Below, one piece after another: positions 53,502 through 63,304 of a stretch of DNA of 64,000 nt (positions are counted from its first letter, which is position 1; every line of letters starts with the position of its first letter). The DNA is taken from positions 50,886-114,885 of the forward strand of contig NZ_FZNZ01000008.1 of assembly GCF_900187995.1 (NCBI RefSeq). Direction: 5' to 3'. The notes beneath the pieces are model-generated. The model had not been told where the DNA came from. It saw only the letters and a list, made by a program, of their open reading frames with translations, and did not search any database. Both the position numbers and the translations under genes were made by a program. The stretch is from Prevotella jejuni. GTDB lineage: Bacteria > Bacteroidota > Bacteroidia > Bacteroidales > Bacteroidaceae.

Positions 53502-55614
53502 ATTAAAGTCCATACTGGTAAACTTAAGCCGTACACTACTTGCTTTGACATTCATCTTCTCAGGCTTTGTCAAGGCAATTGACCCTTTAGGTTCGCAATA
53601 TAAGATTGCAGAATACTTAGAGGCAGCACAGTTGTCGGCATATATTCCAGACTGGGCACAATTGATTTTATCTGTCGGACTATCAGCAATAGAGTTCACC
53701 TTGGGTGTGATGCTCTTGCTTGCTATACGTCGCCGACTCGCCAGCAAGCTCTCACTCATCATGATGGTAGTGATGACGCTCGTGACCCTTTGGCTTACTG
53801 TAAGCAATCCGATACAGGATTGTGGATGCTTCGGTGATGCCATTCACCTTACGAACACACAGACTTTCATTAAGAACCTTATCCTCTTGACAGCAGCTAT
53901 CATCCTTGCCTGCTGGCCGCTTCATCAAGTGCGCTTTGTATCAAAAACAAACCAATGGATAGCTTTCTATTTCACGATTGTCTTCATTGTCACAGCCTCC
54001 ACACTGAGTCTTTATCATCTGCCTATCTTTGATTTCCGTCCTTATTACATCGGACAGAATATCAAAAAAGGGATGGAAATTCCTAAAGGGGCTAAGCTAA
54101 CAACTTATAAGACGACCTTCATTTGTGAGAAGAATGGCGTAACAAAAGAGTTCACTGAGAATGATTACCCTTACAATGACTCTACATGGGTGTTCAAAGA
54201 TACACACCAAGAGATACTTGAAAAGGGTTACGAACCACCTATTCACGACTTTTCAATTACAGACGAAAAGACGGGAGAGGACCTTACTGACAGCATACTA
54301 ACCAAGGATGGATATACCTTCCTACTCATTGCCCCTGTATTGGAACGTGCAGACGATAGTAATTTTGGTGAGATAGATGCTATCTATGAATATGCTAAGG
54401 AGAACGGCTATGGCTTCTATGGATTGACAGCAAGTACGGATAAAGCCGTAAAACATTGGCGAGACATCACTGGAGCAGAGTACCCTTTCTACACAACTGA
54501 TGGGACAACCTTAAAGACTATCATCCGTAGTAACCCTGGTTTAGTACTGCTTTACAAAGGTACTATCATCAACAAGTGGAGTCATAACGACCTACCCAAA
54601 CAAGCAGAACTAAACGCACCATTGTCACTCATAGAGATAGGACGCGAACCAGAGAATGAGACATGGACAAAGATAGTACTGATACTTATTTGCTATATCT
54701 TCCCACTGACCCTTCTCATTGTTGCAGATCGCATCTGGTCATGGACAAGATGGGTGAGAAAACGGGAGGAATGGCTTAAGCAGAAAGAGCAATGGATAAT
54801 ACAGAAAGAACAATCAAATAGATTATATCAACTTTTAAAACGTAAAAGACAAATGAGAAAGAAAATTGTAGCAGGTAACTGGAAGATGAACGAGACCCTG
54901 CAAGAAGGTGTTGCTTTGGCAAAGGAAATCAACGAGTCATTGAAGGCAGAGAAGCCTAACTGTGATGTTGTTATCTGTACTCCATTCATTCACCTTGCAA
55001 GTGTTGCAGAAGTTTTAGACGCTGAGGGCGTTGCTCTCGGTGCTGAGAACTGTGCTGATAAGGCTAAGGGAGCTTACACAGGTGAGGTTTCTGCCGCTAT
55101 GGTAAAGAGCACTGGTGCACAGTATGTAATCCTTGGTCACTCAGAGCGTCGCCAGTACTACGGTGAAACAGCAGAGATTCTCAAGGAGAAAGTACAGTTG
55201 GCTTTGGCTAACGGATTGAAGGTTATCTTCTGCTGCGGCGAGACGCTTGAGGAGCGCGAGGCTGAGAAGCAGAACGAAGTAGTAAAGGCTGAACTCGAGG
55301 GGTCAATCTTCCACCTTACAGCTGAGGAGTGGAAGAACATCATCTTGGCTTATGAACCAATCTGGGCTATCGGTACTGGTAAGACAGCTACATCTGATCA
55401 GGCTCAGGAAATGTTAGCTTATATCCGCTCAATCGTTGCTGAGAAGTATGGTAAAGAGGCTGCTGAAGACACATCTATCCTCTATGGTGGTAGCTGTAAC
55501 GCAAGCAACGCTGCAGAGTTGTTTAGTAAGTCAGACATTGATGGTGGTTTGATTGGTGGTGCTTCACTGAAGGCTGCTGACTTCAAGGCTATCATCGACG
55601 CTTGGAAGAAGTAA
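53494..55614 (+). CDS. tpiA: DoxX/MauE-like membrane protein fused in frame to triosephosphate isomerase
   Basis: One open frame of 706 residues. Residues 1 to about 453 are a membrane protein: four helices with [19 protein letters not shown] and CGCFGDAI (DoxX-like, MauE-type), then a soluble thioredoxin-like domain ([51 protein letters not shown]). From M454 (base 54853) the sequence is a complete TPI: K11 (GNWKMN), H96 (LGHSERR) and E168 ([11 protein letters not shown]), 253 residues. There is no stop between the two; the join is [21 protein letters not shown]. Either TPI is made as a separate protein from the internal ATG, or a membrane-bound fusion is made. In glycolysis TPI interconverts DHAP and G3P. 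Confidence 0.85.
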   Translation: MNKLKSILVNLSRTLLALTFIFSGFVKAIDPLGSQYKIAEYLEAAQLSAYIPDWAQLILSVGLSAIEFTLGVMLLLAIRRRLASKLSLIMMVVMTLVTLWLTVSNPIQDCGCFGDAIHLTNTQTFIKNLILLTAAIILACWPLHQVRFVSKTNQWIAFYFTIVFIVTASTLSLYHLPIFDFRPYYIGQNIKKGMEIPKGAKLTTYKTTFICEKNGVTKEFTENDYPYNDSTWVFKDTHQEILEKGYEPPIHDFSITDEKTGEDLTDSILTKDGYTFLLIAPVLERADDSNFGEIDAIYEYAKENGYGFYGLTASTDKAVKHWRDITGAEYPFYTTDGTTLKTIIRSNPGLVLLYKGTIINKWSHNDLPKQAELNAPLSLIEIGREPENETWTKIVLILICYIFPLTLLIVADRIWSWTRWVRKREEWLKQKEQWIIQKEQSNRLYQLLKRKRQMRKKIVAGNWKMNETLQEGVALAKEINESLKAEKPNCDVVICTPFIHLASVAEVLDAEGVALGAENCADKAKGAYTGEVSAAMVKSTGAQYVILGHSERRQYYGETAEILKEKVQLALANGLKVIFCCGETLEEREAEKQNEVVKAELEGSIFHLTAEEWKNIILAYEPIWAIGTGKTATSDQAQEMLAYIRSIVAEKYGKEAAEDTSILYGGSCNASNAAELFSKSDIDGGLIGGASLKAADFKAIIDAWKK

Positions 55615-55628
55615 TTAAAGAATATCTA

Positions 55629-55687
55629 AGAGGCTGTATCAATCTGCCACTCGGTCAACAACCATTGGCATCTTTGATACAACCTCT
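55629..55687 (+). terminator. Stem-loop after tpiA
   Basis: AGAGG-TGTATCAA (55629-55642) pairs with TTGATACA-CCTCT (55674-55687). No long T run follows. Confidence 0.5.
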
Positions 55688-55711
55688 GTTTCACTTATCA
55701 AAGACTAAAGA

Positions 55712-56377
55712 ATGAAAAGACTCCTTACAATCATAGTTCTTATGCTGACTTCCATTGTGGCTGCTAATGCCCAAGGGTCGGTAACGGTATCGCAGAGTGC
55801 CGAGATTGACGCATTGGTGAATGGTAAGAAAGCTTCAAAGAAAAATAGTAAAGACCGACAGAAAGTAGAGAGTCAAAACGAGAGCGCACGTCCAGCTATC
55901 AAGACACCAGACACGAGACAGCTGACTGTCCCGAAGCTAAACGAGCATAAACCAGAGATAGCACGCCCTGACAACAGTACCTTACAACCAGTTAGGACCA
56001 AGATGGTCAAACGTTTAGTCAGAAGACCGCACGTCCCTTCATGGGATGAGGTTGAAGACACGCGGATTGTGACCAAACGTATTAAGAAAGGAACACAGAA
56101 GGTTAGGGGCTTCCGTGTACAGGTTTATAGCGGTGGTAACACTCGTATTGCTCATCAACAGGCTGACAAGGCTGGTCAGAAAGCCAAGGAGCTATTCCCA
56201 GACCAGCCCGTTTACGTACATTTCTATTCGCCACGTTGGATGTGTCTTGTGGGTAATTTCACTAACTATAATGCGGCTAAGAAGGTTATGCGGACACTCC
56301 GTACAGAGGGTTATCCACATGCCAATGTAGTCCGTATGATGGTAACCATTAAGACTTCTCAGGTCGTAAGTAACTAA
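55712..56377 (+). CDS. SPOR-domain protein
   Basis: 221 residues. Signal peptide (LLTIIVLMLTSIVAANAQG, residues 3-21), a basic, proline-rich linker (residues 30-130) and a C-terminal SPOR domain (GFRVQVYSGGNTRIAHQQADKAGQKAKELFPDQPVYVHFYSPRWMCLVGNFTNYNAAKKVMRTL). SPOR domains bind denuded peptidoglycan at the division septum. Located between tpiA and folE, with a 68-base gap to folE. Confidence 0.85.
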   Translation: MKRLLTIIVLMLTSIVAANAQGSVTVSQSAEIDALVNGKKASKKNSKDRQKVESQNESARPAIKTPDTRQLTVPKLNEHKPEIARPDNSTLQPVRTKMVKRLVRRPHVPSWDEVEDTRIVTKRIKKGTQKVRGFRVQVYSGGNTRIAHQQADKAGQKAKELFPDQPVYVHFYSPRWMCLVGNFTNYNAAKKVMRTLRTEGYPHANVVRMMVTIKTSQVVSN

Positions 56378-56444
56378 AGGTCCTACCTTTTATTAATAGA
56401 GCGAAGGACCAGAACATATACAATTAACAAGAAACTATAATAAT

Positions 56445-57038
56445 ATGATTCCTGAATCACCATTCCGAGAAGGGTTAGACGAACTCGCATCACACTACAA
56501 GCAGGTGCTTACTCTCTTAGGAGAAGACCCAGAAAGAGAAGGTTTGGAGAAGACTCCAATGCGTGTTGCAAAGGCAATGCAGGTACTTACGCGTGGTTAT
56601 ACACAAGACCCACATAAAGTATTGACCGATGCCTTGTTTGAAGAGAAGTATAATCAGATGGTTATTGTGAAAGATATTGACTTCTTCTCTATGTGCGAAC
56701 ACCACATTCTTCCGTTCTATGGTAAGGCTCATGTGGCGTATATTCCGAAAGGATATATTACTGGTTTGAGCAAGATTGCACGTGTTGTAGATATCTTTTC
56801 ACACCGTTTACAAGTGCAGGAACGCCTAACGGAACAAGTGATGCAGTGTATTAATGATACACTGAAGCCACAAGGTGTGATGGTTGTCATCGAAGCAAAG
56901 CACATGTGTATGCAGATGCGTGGCGTGGAGAAGCAGAACTCTATCACCACAACAAGTGCTTATAGTGGTGTATTTGAATCAAGTAAGACCCGCAACGAGT
57001 TTATGGACTTGCTACGCGGTGAGACCAAGAGAATATAG
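56445..57038 (+). CDS. folE: GTP cyclohydrolase I
   Basis: 197 residues, usual length. It makes 7,8-dihydroneopterin triphosphate from GTP, the first step of folate synthesis. Zinc ligands C84 and H87 (MCEHHILPF) and C155 (MCMQMRG) are present. The GTP-site region [40 protein letters not shown] is well conserved. No pterin riboswitch is seen upstream. Probably co-transcribed with the SPOR gene. Confidence 0.97.
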   Translation: MIPESPFREGLDELASHYKQVLTLLGEDPEREGLEKTPMRVAKAMQVLTRGYTQDPHKVLTDALFEEKYNQMVIVKDIDFFSMCEHHILPFYGKAHVAYIPKGYITGLSKIARVVDIFSHRLQVQERLTEQVMQCINDTLKPQGVMVVIEAKHMCMQMRGVEKQNSITTTSAYSGVFESSKTRNEFMDLLRGETKRI

Positions 57039-57071
57039 AAGAAACAAACAATAAACTTAAAACCCAAAGTT

Positions 57072-57689
57072 ATGAGAAAGACTATAAAAACCACAACGAT
57101 AGTCATTTGCGCACTTGTAATAACATTGTTTACGGCAAGCTGCTCTAAAGACAACAATATTCCTGACGCAGAAAAGACTGCAGAACAAGCGCTCAACAAC
57201 ATGGTCGGCACCTATAACGGCACTTTGAGAACTGATAATAACACACCCAACTCAGTCTTGACAATAGTCACTTGGACAGCAAACAAGAACTCTACTATTA
57301 TAGTTAACGACTTTCCTTATAATTTGTTAGCGAATGGTGTATCAAAGAATACGGCATCTCCATTGTACACAACCCTACTGAATGCGAAGAAAGCACCCCT
57401 AAAATTCTATATTACAACACTCCTACTACAAGATGACTACGTGCTTTTCAACTTATCGCCTAACTTCAAGTTTGATGTAACAACAGGCAGTGAAACCTAC
57501 GAGTTAACAGGCGTTGTTACCTATAGGAATAATCTGTTTTATAATAGCTACACGATGAGTAGATCAGAGATGGCAATACAATTCACTATAAACAGCTTAG
57601 TGAGAATAGACAAGGCACACGCAACTGCAACTAAACAGGACGACTTTGACACACCTGTCAGCTTTTCTCTTACAGGGAGAAAGATATAA
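57072..57689 (+). CDS. Lipoprotein, DUF4840-like
   Basis: 205 residues. Lipobox FTASC (Cys 22) after TTIVICALVITLFT. The mature part begins with AEQALNNMVGTYNGTLRTDNN and has a beta-rich body (VLTIVTWTANKNSTIIVNDFPYNLL). It resembles the uncharacterised DUF4840 family of Bacteroidales lipoproteins. Starts 33 bases after folE on the same strand. Confidence 0.65.
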   Translation: MRKTIKTTTIVICALVITLFTASCSKDNNIPDAEKTAEQALNNMVGTYNGTLRTDNNTPNSVLTIVTWTANKNSTIIVNDFPYNLLANGVSKNTASPLYTTLLNAKKAPLKFYITTLLLQDDYVLFNLSPNFKFDVTTGSETYELTGVVTYRNNLFYNSYTMSRSEMAIQFTINSLVRIDKAHATATKQDDFDTPVSFSLTGRKI

Positions 57690-57745
57690 GATAACAACAA
57701 GCTCATTAAGGTTTAATTAAGAATAACAGCTAAGAAAGAAATACA

Positions 57746-58495
57746 ATGAAGTTTATTTCATGGAATGTAAACGGGCTTCGCGCCTGCGTAGGGAAAGACT
57801 TTGAGCAGCAATTCAAGGACTTAGACGCTGATTTCTTCTGTCTTCAAGAAACGAAGATGCAAGCGGGACAACTCGACCTCAGCTTTCCTGGTTATGAATC
57901 TTACTGGAATTACGCTGACAAGAAAGGCTATTCTGGTACCGCTATCTACACTAAGCATAAGCCGTTGAACGTCACCTACGGTATTGATATTGATGAGCAC
58001 GACCATGAGGGACGTGTGATTACACTCGAGATGGAAGACTTCTACCTCGTAACTGTTTATACACCGAACTCACAGGATGGGCTTCGTCGATTGGACTATC
58101 GTATGAAGTGGGAAGAAGACTTCCAAGCTTATCTTCACAGACTCGATGCTATTAAGCCCGTTATCGTATGTGGTGACATGAATGTTGCCCATCAGGAGAT
58201 AGACCTTAAGAACCCAAAAACCAACCACAAGAATGCTGGCTTCACGGATGAAGAGCGTGAGAAGATGACCCAGTTGCTAAGTAATGGCTTCATCGACACT
58301 TTCCGCTCTCTTTATCCAGAGCAGGTTACTTACTCTTGGTGGTCGTATCGTTTCCGTGCAAGAGAGAAAAACACGGGGTGGCGTATTGACTATTTCCTTA
58401 TATCAGAACGTCTCAAAGACCGCCTTGAAGACGCCAAAATTCATACAGAGATTATGGGAAGCGACCATTGTCCTGTAGAGATTACCTTGAAATAA
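57746..58495 (+). CDS. xth: Exodeoxyribonuclease III (AP endonuclease)
   Basis: 249 residues. It repairs abasic sites and blocked 3' ends. Family motifs: ISWNVNGLRA (4-13), CLQETKMQ (Glu 34 by count), VYTPNSQDGLRRLDYRMKW, CGDMNVAHQEIDLKNP and the terminal MGSDHCPVEITL with the catalytic Asp-His. Complete. It forms a tight group with the SGNH gene, 9 bases downstream. Confidence 0.95.
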   Translation: MKFISWNVNGLRACVGKDFEQQFKDLDADFFCLQETKMQAGQLDLSFPGYESYWNYADKKGYSGTAIYTKHKPLNVTYGIDIDEHDHEGRVITLEMEDFYLVTVYTPNSQDGLRRLDYRMKWEEDFQAYLHRLDAIKPVIVCGDMNVAHQEIDLKNPKTNHKNAGFTDEEREKMTQLLSNGFIDTFRSLYPEQVTYSWWSYRFRAREKNTGWRIDYFLISERLKDRLEDAKIHTEIMGSDHCPVEITLK

Positions 58496-58504
58496 GACGC
58501 TCGT

Positions 58505-59257
58505 ATGCAGGCCCAGATAAAGACATTACTCTTGATGGCTGCTGTCATGGCAGCCATTATTGTCTATGCTGTTATCCCAACAGAGATAACTATGGGCAAC
58601 TATACCATCCGCAAAATTACCCTTACCAACCTCAGTCAACCACTTATTGAGAGGTCAAAACCCATAAAGCATACCGCTAAGAAGGTGCGTCGCAACCAGA
58701 CTATCCTTTTTATAGGAGACTCTATGGTGGAAGGACTATCACGTAGGCTGGGTGATTATGCAGGTGAGAACGGCCATAAACTATATACCGTCATCTGGTA
58801 TAGTTCTACTACAGAGCGCTGGGGAACAACCCAAACATTAGAGCACTTCATTGCTGAATACAAGCCAACCTACGTCCTTATCTGTCTTGGAAGTAATGAG
58901 TTATTCATCAACGACCTTGCCAATCGCACGCAATACGTACAGCAGTTGGTTAAAAAGTTAGGTAATCTCCCCTTCGTATGGATAAGTCCTTCTAACTGGA
59001 ACGGCGACACTGGCATCAATGATGTTATAGAAGAGAATGTTGGGAAGGGCCATTTCTTCGACAGTCGTAACCTTAAACTCAAAAGAGGTAGCGACCATTA
59101 TCACCCTACCTGGGCTGCAGCAGCCTACTGGATGGATACCGCTGCGAAGTTTATTAAGAGTAAGGAGTGTGCCAACCCACTGCTACTTAATAAACCCAAA
59201 GCCCATCATAAGGCTACGAATACAAAGCTTTTACAACCTTCCTTCGAGGGTTATTAA
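58505..59257 (+). CDS. SGNH/GDSL hydrolase, partner of the MBOAT protein
   Basis: 250 residues. N-terminal membrane anchor (LLLMAAVMAAIIVYAVIP, residues 6-23). The catalytic Ser is in FIGDSMVEGL (about residue 73), the block III Asn in CLGSNEL, and the Asp-His pair in GSDHYHPTWAA. SGNH proteins coupled to MBOAT transferases add or remove O-acetyl groups on cell-wall or surface polysaccharides (PatA/B or AlgIJX type). The acceptor polymer is unknown. The MBOAT gene follows after 33 bases. Confidence 0.82.
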   Translation: MQAQIKTLLLMAAVMAAIIVYAVIPTEITMGNYTIRKITLTNLSQPLIERSKPIKHTAKKVRRNQTILFIGDSMVEGLSRRLGDYAGENGHKLYTVIWYSSTTERWGTTQTLEHFIAEYKPTYVLICLGSNELFINDLANRTQYVQQLVKKLGNLPFVWISPSNWNGDTGINDVIEENVGKGHFFDSRNLKLKRGSDHYHPTWAAAAYWMDTAAKFIKSKECANPLLLNKPKAHHKATNTKLLQPSFEGY

Positions 59258-59290
59258 ATAGGAAAGAAGCAGCACTTAAACGATTGATAG

Positions 59291-60772
59291 ATGGCAGAGA
59301 TAACACAGCTAACAACCGCCTTATTCGATTTCTTGTCTTCACAAGACAAGAACTGGTCGCTGTGTACATTTCCTTTTATGGTTTCCTTCCTTGTTTTCTT
59401 CGCTATTTACATCGGATTAAACCGCTATCGACCGATGTGGACTAAGGTCTACATCATTGCTTTCAGCCTTTTCTTTGCTTTCAAAGCGAATGGAGTTTTG
59501 ATGTGGCTATTGCCTATCATCACCATTAGCTCATGGTATCTCACTCGCTTTATGATGCGATTAAAACGGGGAAAGGTGCGTAAAATTGGACTTGCCCTCG
59601 TCATTCTATCAGAGTTAATCCCCCTACTCTACTACAAATACACAAACTTTACTCTTGAGATATTCCATGAACTCCTACGTAGTAACTTCTCTCCTGAGAA
59701 GATGCTGCTGCCTGTCGGTATCTCTTTCTTCACCTTTCAAGCTATCAGCTACACGGTTGATATCTATAAGGGGCACTATCCCAAGACGGCAGAACTCATT
59801 GACTACGCTTTCTACCTTACCTTTTTCCCACTTCTTATCGCTGGTCCTATCACCCGTGCTGAGGTATTACTTCCACAGGTTCAAACACTGAGAAATAAGG
59901 TCGACGACCGCCTTGTCTATAAAGGACTATGGCTCATCATCTGCGGATTAATAAAGAAAGCCCTCATAGCCGACTATATCGCACAATACAATAACATTGT
60001 TTTTGATGCCCCAGCAAGCCAAAGTGGCTTCGGTGACCTGATGGGTGTATTAGGTTTCTCAGTACAGATTTACTTCGATTTCGCAGGCTATAGCGACCTT
60101 GCCATTGGTGTTGCTGCACTGATGGGATACGAATTAAAAGACAACTTCAGGTTTCCTTATCAGAGTCTGAACCTCACTGAGTTCTGGCATCGTTGGCACA
60201 TAGCCCTCTCCACATGGTTCCGTGACTATCTTTACATCCCATTGGGAGGTAACAGAAAAGGCGAGCTTCGCACCTACCTCAATAGCTTCTTGGCAATGAT
60301 TGTGGCTGGTCTGTGGCATGGCGCATCGTGGATGTTCGTCGTATGGGGCGTACTTCATGGTATTGGACTGGTCATTCATAAGTTCTGCCGGAACAATGGT
60401 CTGAATAGGATACCAGATAATAAATACACCAAAACTATCAGTTGGTTTATTACGTTTAGCTATGTTTCTCTTGCATGGATATTCTTTCGTGCGGCGGACA
60501 TGACGACTGCTACGACATTAATCAACAATATCCTGCATACAGTAAGCCTTACAGACGCTTACACCTTCCTAAAGGAATACCCCCTGTGGTTGGCCGTTGT
60601 TCTCATAAGTTTAGAACTTCATAGTATTCGAGAGACTGACTATAACTGGCTGCAAAGTAAGTTTATCAATTCTTCATGGCTTGTAAAGCTATGTATCTTT
60701 GCTGTTGTTATGCAGTTAGTTATTAATCTTAGTCATCATAGTATCCAACCTTTTATCTACACACAATTCTAA
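59291..60772 (+). CDS. MBOAT-family O-acyltransferase
   Basis: 493 residues with about ten membrane segments. The MBOAT core motifs are present: FFPLLIAGPITRAEVLLPQ, YFDFAGYSDLAIGVAALMGYELKDNFRFPYQSLNLTEFWHRWHIALSTWFRDYLYIPLGGNRKG, and the catalytic His in GLWHGASWMFVVWGVLHGIGL. It passes an acyl (probably acetyl) group across the membrane to an extracellular partner, here most likely the SGNH protein. Length and layout match AlgI/PatA. It ends 1 base before the next gene. Confidence 0.92.
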   Translation: MAEITQLTTALFDFLSSQDKNWSLCTFPFMVSFLVFFAIYIGLNRYRPMWTKVYIIAFSLFFAFKANGVLMWLLPIITISSWYLTRFMMRLKRGKVRKIGLALVILSELIPLLYYKYTNFTLEIFHELLRSNFSPEKMLLPVGISFFTFQAISYTVDIYKGHYPKTAELIDYAFYLTFFPLLIAGPITRAEVLLPQVQTLRNKVDDRLVYKGLWLIICGLIKKALIADYIAQYNNIVFDAPASQSGFGDLMGVLGFSVQIYFDFAGYSDLAIGVAALMGYELKDNFRFPYQSLNLTEFWHRWHIALSTWFRDYLYIPLGGNRKGELRTYLNSFLAMIVAGLWHGASWMFVVWGVLHGIGLVIHKFCRNNGLNRIPDNKYTKTISWFITFSYVSLAWIFFRAADMTTATTLINNILHTVSLTDAYTFLKEYPLWLAVVLISLELHSIRETDYNWLQSKFINSSWLVKLCIFAVVMQLVINLSHHSIQPFIYTQF

Positions 60773-60773
60773 G

Positions 60774-61259
60774 ATGGTTATCAAATACAAATATAGTGGC
60801 TTATTACTCTTAGGAGCGTTATTCATATCCATTGCCGTCTTCTTTTATATATGGTTTTTCTTTGGGCACAAAGGTGTAGACGCTGCCCATCCTTTCATGC
60901 TCATTATTGCACTCTCATTCATACTTCATACTGTTTCGTTTTGGCTTTTCAGACTTTTTGTTGCCTGCCAAAAACTATGGGAAAAAGACTATCTATCCAT
61001 CAAAGGTGACCATATTTGTTTCTACGATTGCCTACGCTGCAAATATACGGAAGTAACTGCTGATGAAATAGAAGGGATAAACGACTACCATTATTACTTC
61101 GTTCCTTTCATCGTTCAGATAATTTATACAACAAAGGGAAGAATCTTCACCCTTCCAGGACTTACTAACGAAGGGCAAGAAAGGGTTACAGAAATCATTT
61201 ACGACTTCCTATATCAAGCTGAAAAAGAGAAGGACGAAAAGCATACAACCATACCCTAA
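60774..61259 (+). CDS. Small membrane protein of unknown function
   Basis: 161 residues, two hydrophobic helices (LLLLGALFISIAVFFYIWFFFG, residues 10-31; PFMLIIALSFILHTVSFWLFRLF, about 40-62), then a soluble PH-like part (YLSIKGDHICFYDCLRCKYTEVTADEIEGIN). It begins 1 base after the MBOAT stop, so it is translated with it. Role unknown. Confidence 0.6.
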   Translation: MVIKYKYSGLLLLGALFISIAVFFYIWFFFGHKGVDAAHPFMLIIALSFILHTVSFWLFRLFVACQKLWEKDYLSIKGDHICFYDCLRCKYTEVTADEIEGINDYHYYFVPFIVQIIYTTKGRIFTLPGLTNEGQERVTEIIYDFLYQAEKEKDEKHTTIP

Positions 61260-61419
61260 AAGAAGATAAGTATAACCTATCAACTTTCCGTCTCCTCCCT
61301 TTGGTGAAACAAAACAAATGCTTTCGTGCTTCATTCACCTTTGAAACAAGCAAAGAACAAGCATTAATCGACTCTGAACCAACTCTTTATCGACAATCAC
61401 ATCTACATCTGTTTGCTTG

Positions 61420-61480
61420 GTGCGAAGCCTCCGCACCATTGGTGCTTACCATCCGCACCACACGTGCTAAGGCTCCGCAC
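61420..61480. repeat. Imperfect palindrome, 61 bp
   Basis: GTGCGAAGCCT (61420-61430) and AGGCTCCGCAC (61470-61480) are inverse with one mismatch; inside are GCACC-ATT-GGTGC and GCACC again. A REP-like or transposon-remnant palindrome between converging genes; it may also end transcription on both sides. Confidence 0.55.
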
Positions 61481-61485
61481 GACTC

Positions 61486-62595
61486 TTATTGGAAATGAAG
61501 AATAAGCGGGAGGTTATATCTGCAAGCCACAGGTTTACCATTGTGCATAGCAGGTTTCCAGCCTGTCAACAGTTGAAGAGCTGCTGCAATAGCACGATTT
61601 AACTCGATGTTATTAACCGTTAGAAAGGTGATATCTTTCAATGAACCATCCAAATCGACAATAAAAGAGACGAAAGTTTTATTCACAGGAGTCGTTTCGG
61701 GAGTAATACTCGTATAAGAAAGACTCTGCCCAATAGCGGCCGCTACATTCCCTTGAAACTGTGGCAATACTTCAGGGAACACCGAGTCAGTAGGTAAAGT
61801 AGTATATACAGCCTCCATAGGAAGATTTGTATTGCCTTCAGTTGATACCTTTTGCTTCATCCATCGCTTAAAGTCTTTAGAGAAAAGTACGTCAACCATG
61901 TCATCAGTCACGTCTGAATAAACCCCTCCACTCTTGTCTACACCGAGGTCGAAGCGTATGTTTTGTCCTTCCAAAGCAAACTGATTAGGAAGGTGATCCC
62001 AATCTATAGAGTCTGCTGTATGCGTGTTCGCCATATAATCTAATAGTTCACAGAACTGACTACGAATGTTAGCATCCTGCCACATACGTGTCTGATTGAA
62101 CACATCCTTCTGTGTTAACACCTTCTTATTAATAAGGTCAAAGGTGAAATAAGAATACTTTTGCGTAATAACCCTTATCTCGTTACGCTCCTCCAGACGG
62201 GCAAGGAAAGACACATACCGTCCCTGTTCTAACCATAGACAGCGCAAACCCATATCATAATAACGCCTTTCTCTCCCCGTATCGTCCTTTATCGCATGCA
62301 CTTCTTTACCTTGTAAGGACTCGAACTTCTTCCACCCAGCATCGTAACTATCTGATGCCTGCCCAAAAAAGAAGGCCGTAAGATATTGCTGTAACTCGGT
62401 CAGCACAGAACCACCCAAGCCCTTTGGCCATTCCAAATCCTTAGAGACAATCGTCAGCTTATTGCCATTCTCGTACAGATGGCGCGACGAATCATAGAGC
62501 ATAGCATCCTTAGATGCAATTGTTCCTGCCGTCTGTCCGTAGGCCACAAGGCTTACGAACAGTGACAGGAACAAAGTATAAAGTCGGTTAATCAT
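61486..62595 (-). CDS. Secreted DUF3298-like protein with TonB-C-like end
   Basis: 369 residues. Signal peptide (LYTLFLSLFVSLVAYGQ, residues 5-21). Residues about 40-260 resemble DUF3298/RsiV-like domains (FDLINKKVLTQKDVFNQTRMWQDANIRSQFCELL). The C-terminal 90 residues (NKTFVSFIVDLDGSLKDITFLTVNNIELNRAIAAALQLLTGWKPAMHNGKPVACRYNLPLILHFQ) have the fold seen at the C-terminus of TonB. No membrane-energising N-terminus is present, so it is not a TonB itself. Its start overlaps the DUF4251 lipoprotein gene by 4 bases, so they form one operon. Confidence 0.75.
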   Translation of the reverse strand: MINRLYTLFLSLFVSLVAYGQTAGTIASKDAMLYDSSRHLYENGNKLTIVSKDLEWPKGLGGSVLTELQQYLTAFFFGQASDSYDAGWKKFESLQGKEVHAIKDDTGRERRYYDMGLRCLWLEQGRYVSFLARLEERNEIRVITQKYSYFTFDLINKKVLTQKDVFNQTRMWQDANIRSQFCELLDYMANTHTADSIDWDHLPNQFALEGQNIRFDLGVDKSGGVYSDVTDDMVDVLFSKDFKRWMKQKVSTEGNTNLPMEAVYTTLPTDSVFPEVLPQFQGNVAAAIGQSLSYTSITPETTPVNKTFVSFIVDLDGSLKDITFLTVNNIELNRAIAAALQLLTGWKPAMHNGKPVACRYNLPLILHFQ

Positions 62596-63155
62596 AATTT
62601 CATAAATGTTGTCTGGTGTCTCTTACTTGCTTTTTGACCCTTTGGTGTAAAAACATCATTAAGCTCCATCACACCAGAAAAGCTGATAGACTCCTTTCCA
62701 CTGGGGTTGACGATAAGTGAGACAGTAGCATTGTCGAATACTTCAAGAACTATCTGATAACTCTCAAAATCATTACGTGTTGTCATGAAGATGCGCCGTC
62801 CGTCCTTCATCGGTTCTTCCTTATAACTCGTTAGAGGTTCAACAAGACTCAAGCCTCCGCCGCGTCCATAAGGAATTTGGTAGACTCTACCGAAGTAAGG
62901 GAGGAAGAGACCGACAGAGTCACCGCTCACCTCCATCCCCCAATCATACTGTAAATAGACTGCAGGACCTCGCATTGGATACATGCGGTCGACGAAGATA
63001 CGATAACGATGCTCTCCTAAGTGAGCCTTCACAGCAGCGGTTCGCAACTGATTCATCTTCTCCTTTGGTACAGGATTACCTTCGGAATCATAATAGGTAG
63101 TAGCACAACCTGCAATAAGGACTGCTACAAAAAGAAATAAAAATAACCTTTTCAT
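62592..63155 (-). CDS. DUF4251 lipoprotein
   Basis: 187 residues. Lipobox LIAGC (Cys 17) after LFLFLFVAVL. Residues about 40-180 match DUF4251 (YRIFVDRMYPMRGPAVYLQYDWGMEVSGDSVGLFLPYFGRVYQIPYGRGGGLSL), a Bacteroidales envelope family without known function. Encoded with the DUF3298-like protein through a 4-base overlap. Confidence 0.82.
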   Translation of the reverse strand: MKRLFLFLFVAVLIAGCATTYYDSEGNPVPKEKMNQLRTAAVKAHLGEHRYRIFVDRMYPMRGPAVYLQYDWGMEVSGDSVGLFLPYFGRVYQIPYGRGGGLSLVEPLTSYKEEPMKDGRRIFMTTRNDFESYQIVLEVFDNATVSLIVNPSGKESISFSGVMELNDVFTPKGQKASKRHQTTFMKL

Positions 63156-63304
63156 TGTCTACCTCTCTTTCTTTTAAGTCGTTATAAATCCACTCTCCTT
63201 TGTTCAAGAAGCTCCAGAACATGTTTACAAGACGATATATCGAACATAAAAAAGTGAATGTATGAACCTTAAAGACTTTTTTTTCAAATCTAAAAGTCGT
63301 CAGA

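Noticed and set aside
61301..61498. 65-codon open frame on the plus strand
   Set aside because: It runs through the palindromic repeat and the end of the opposite gene; low-quality composition.
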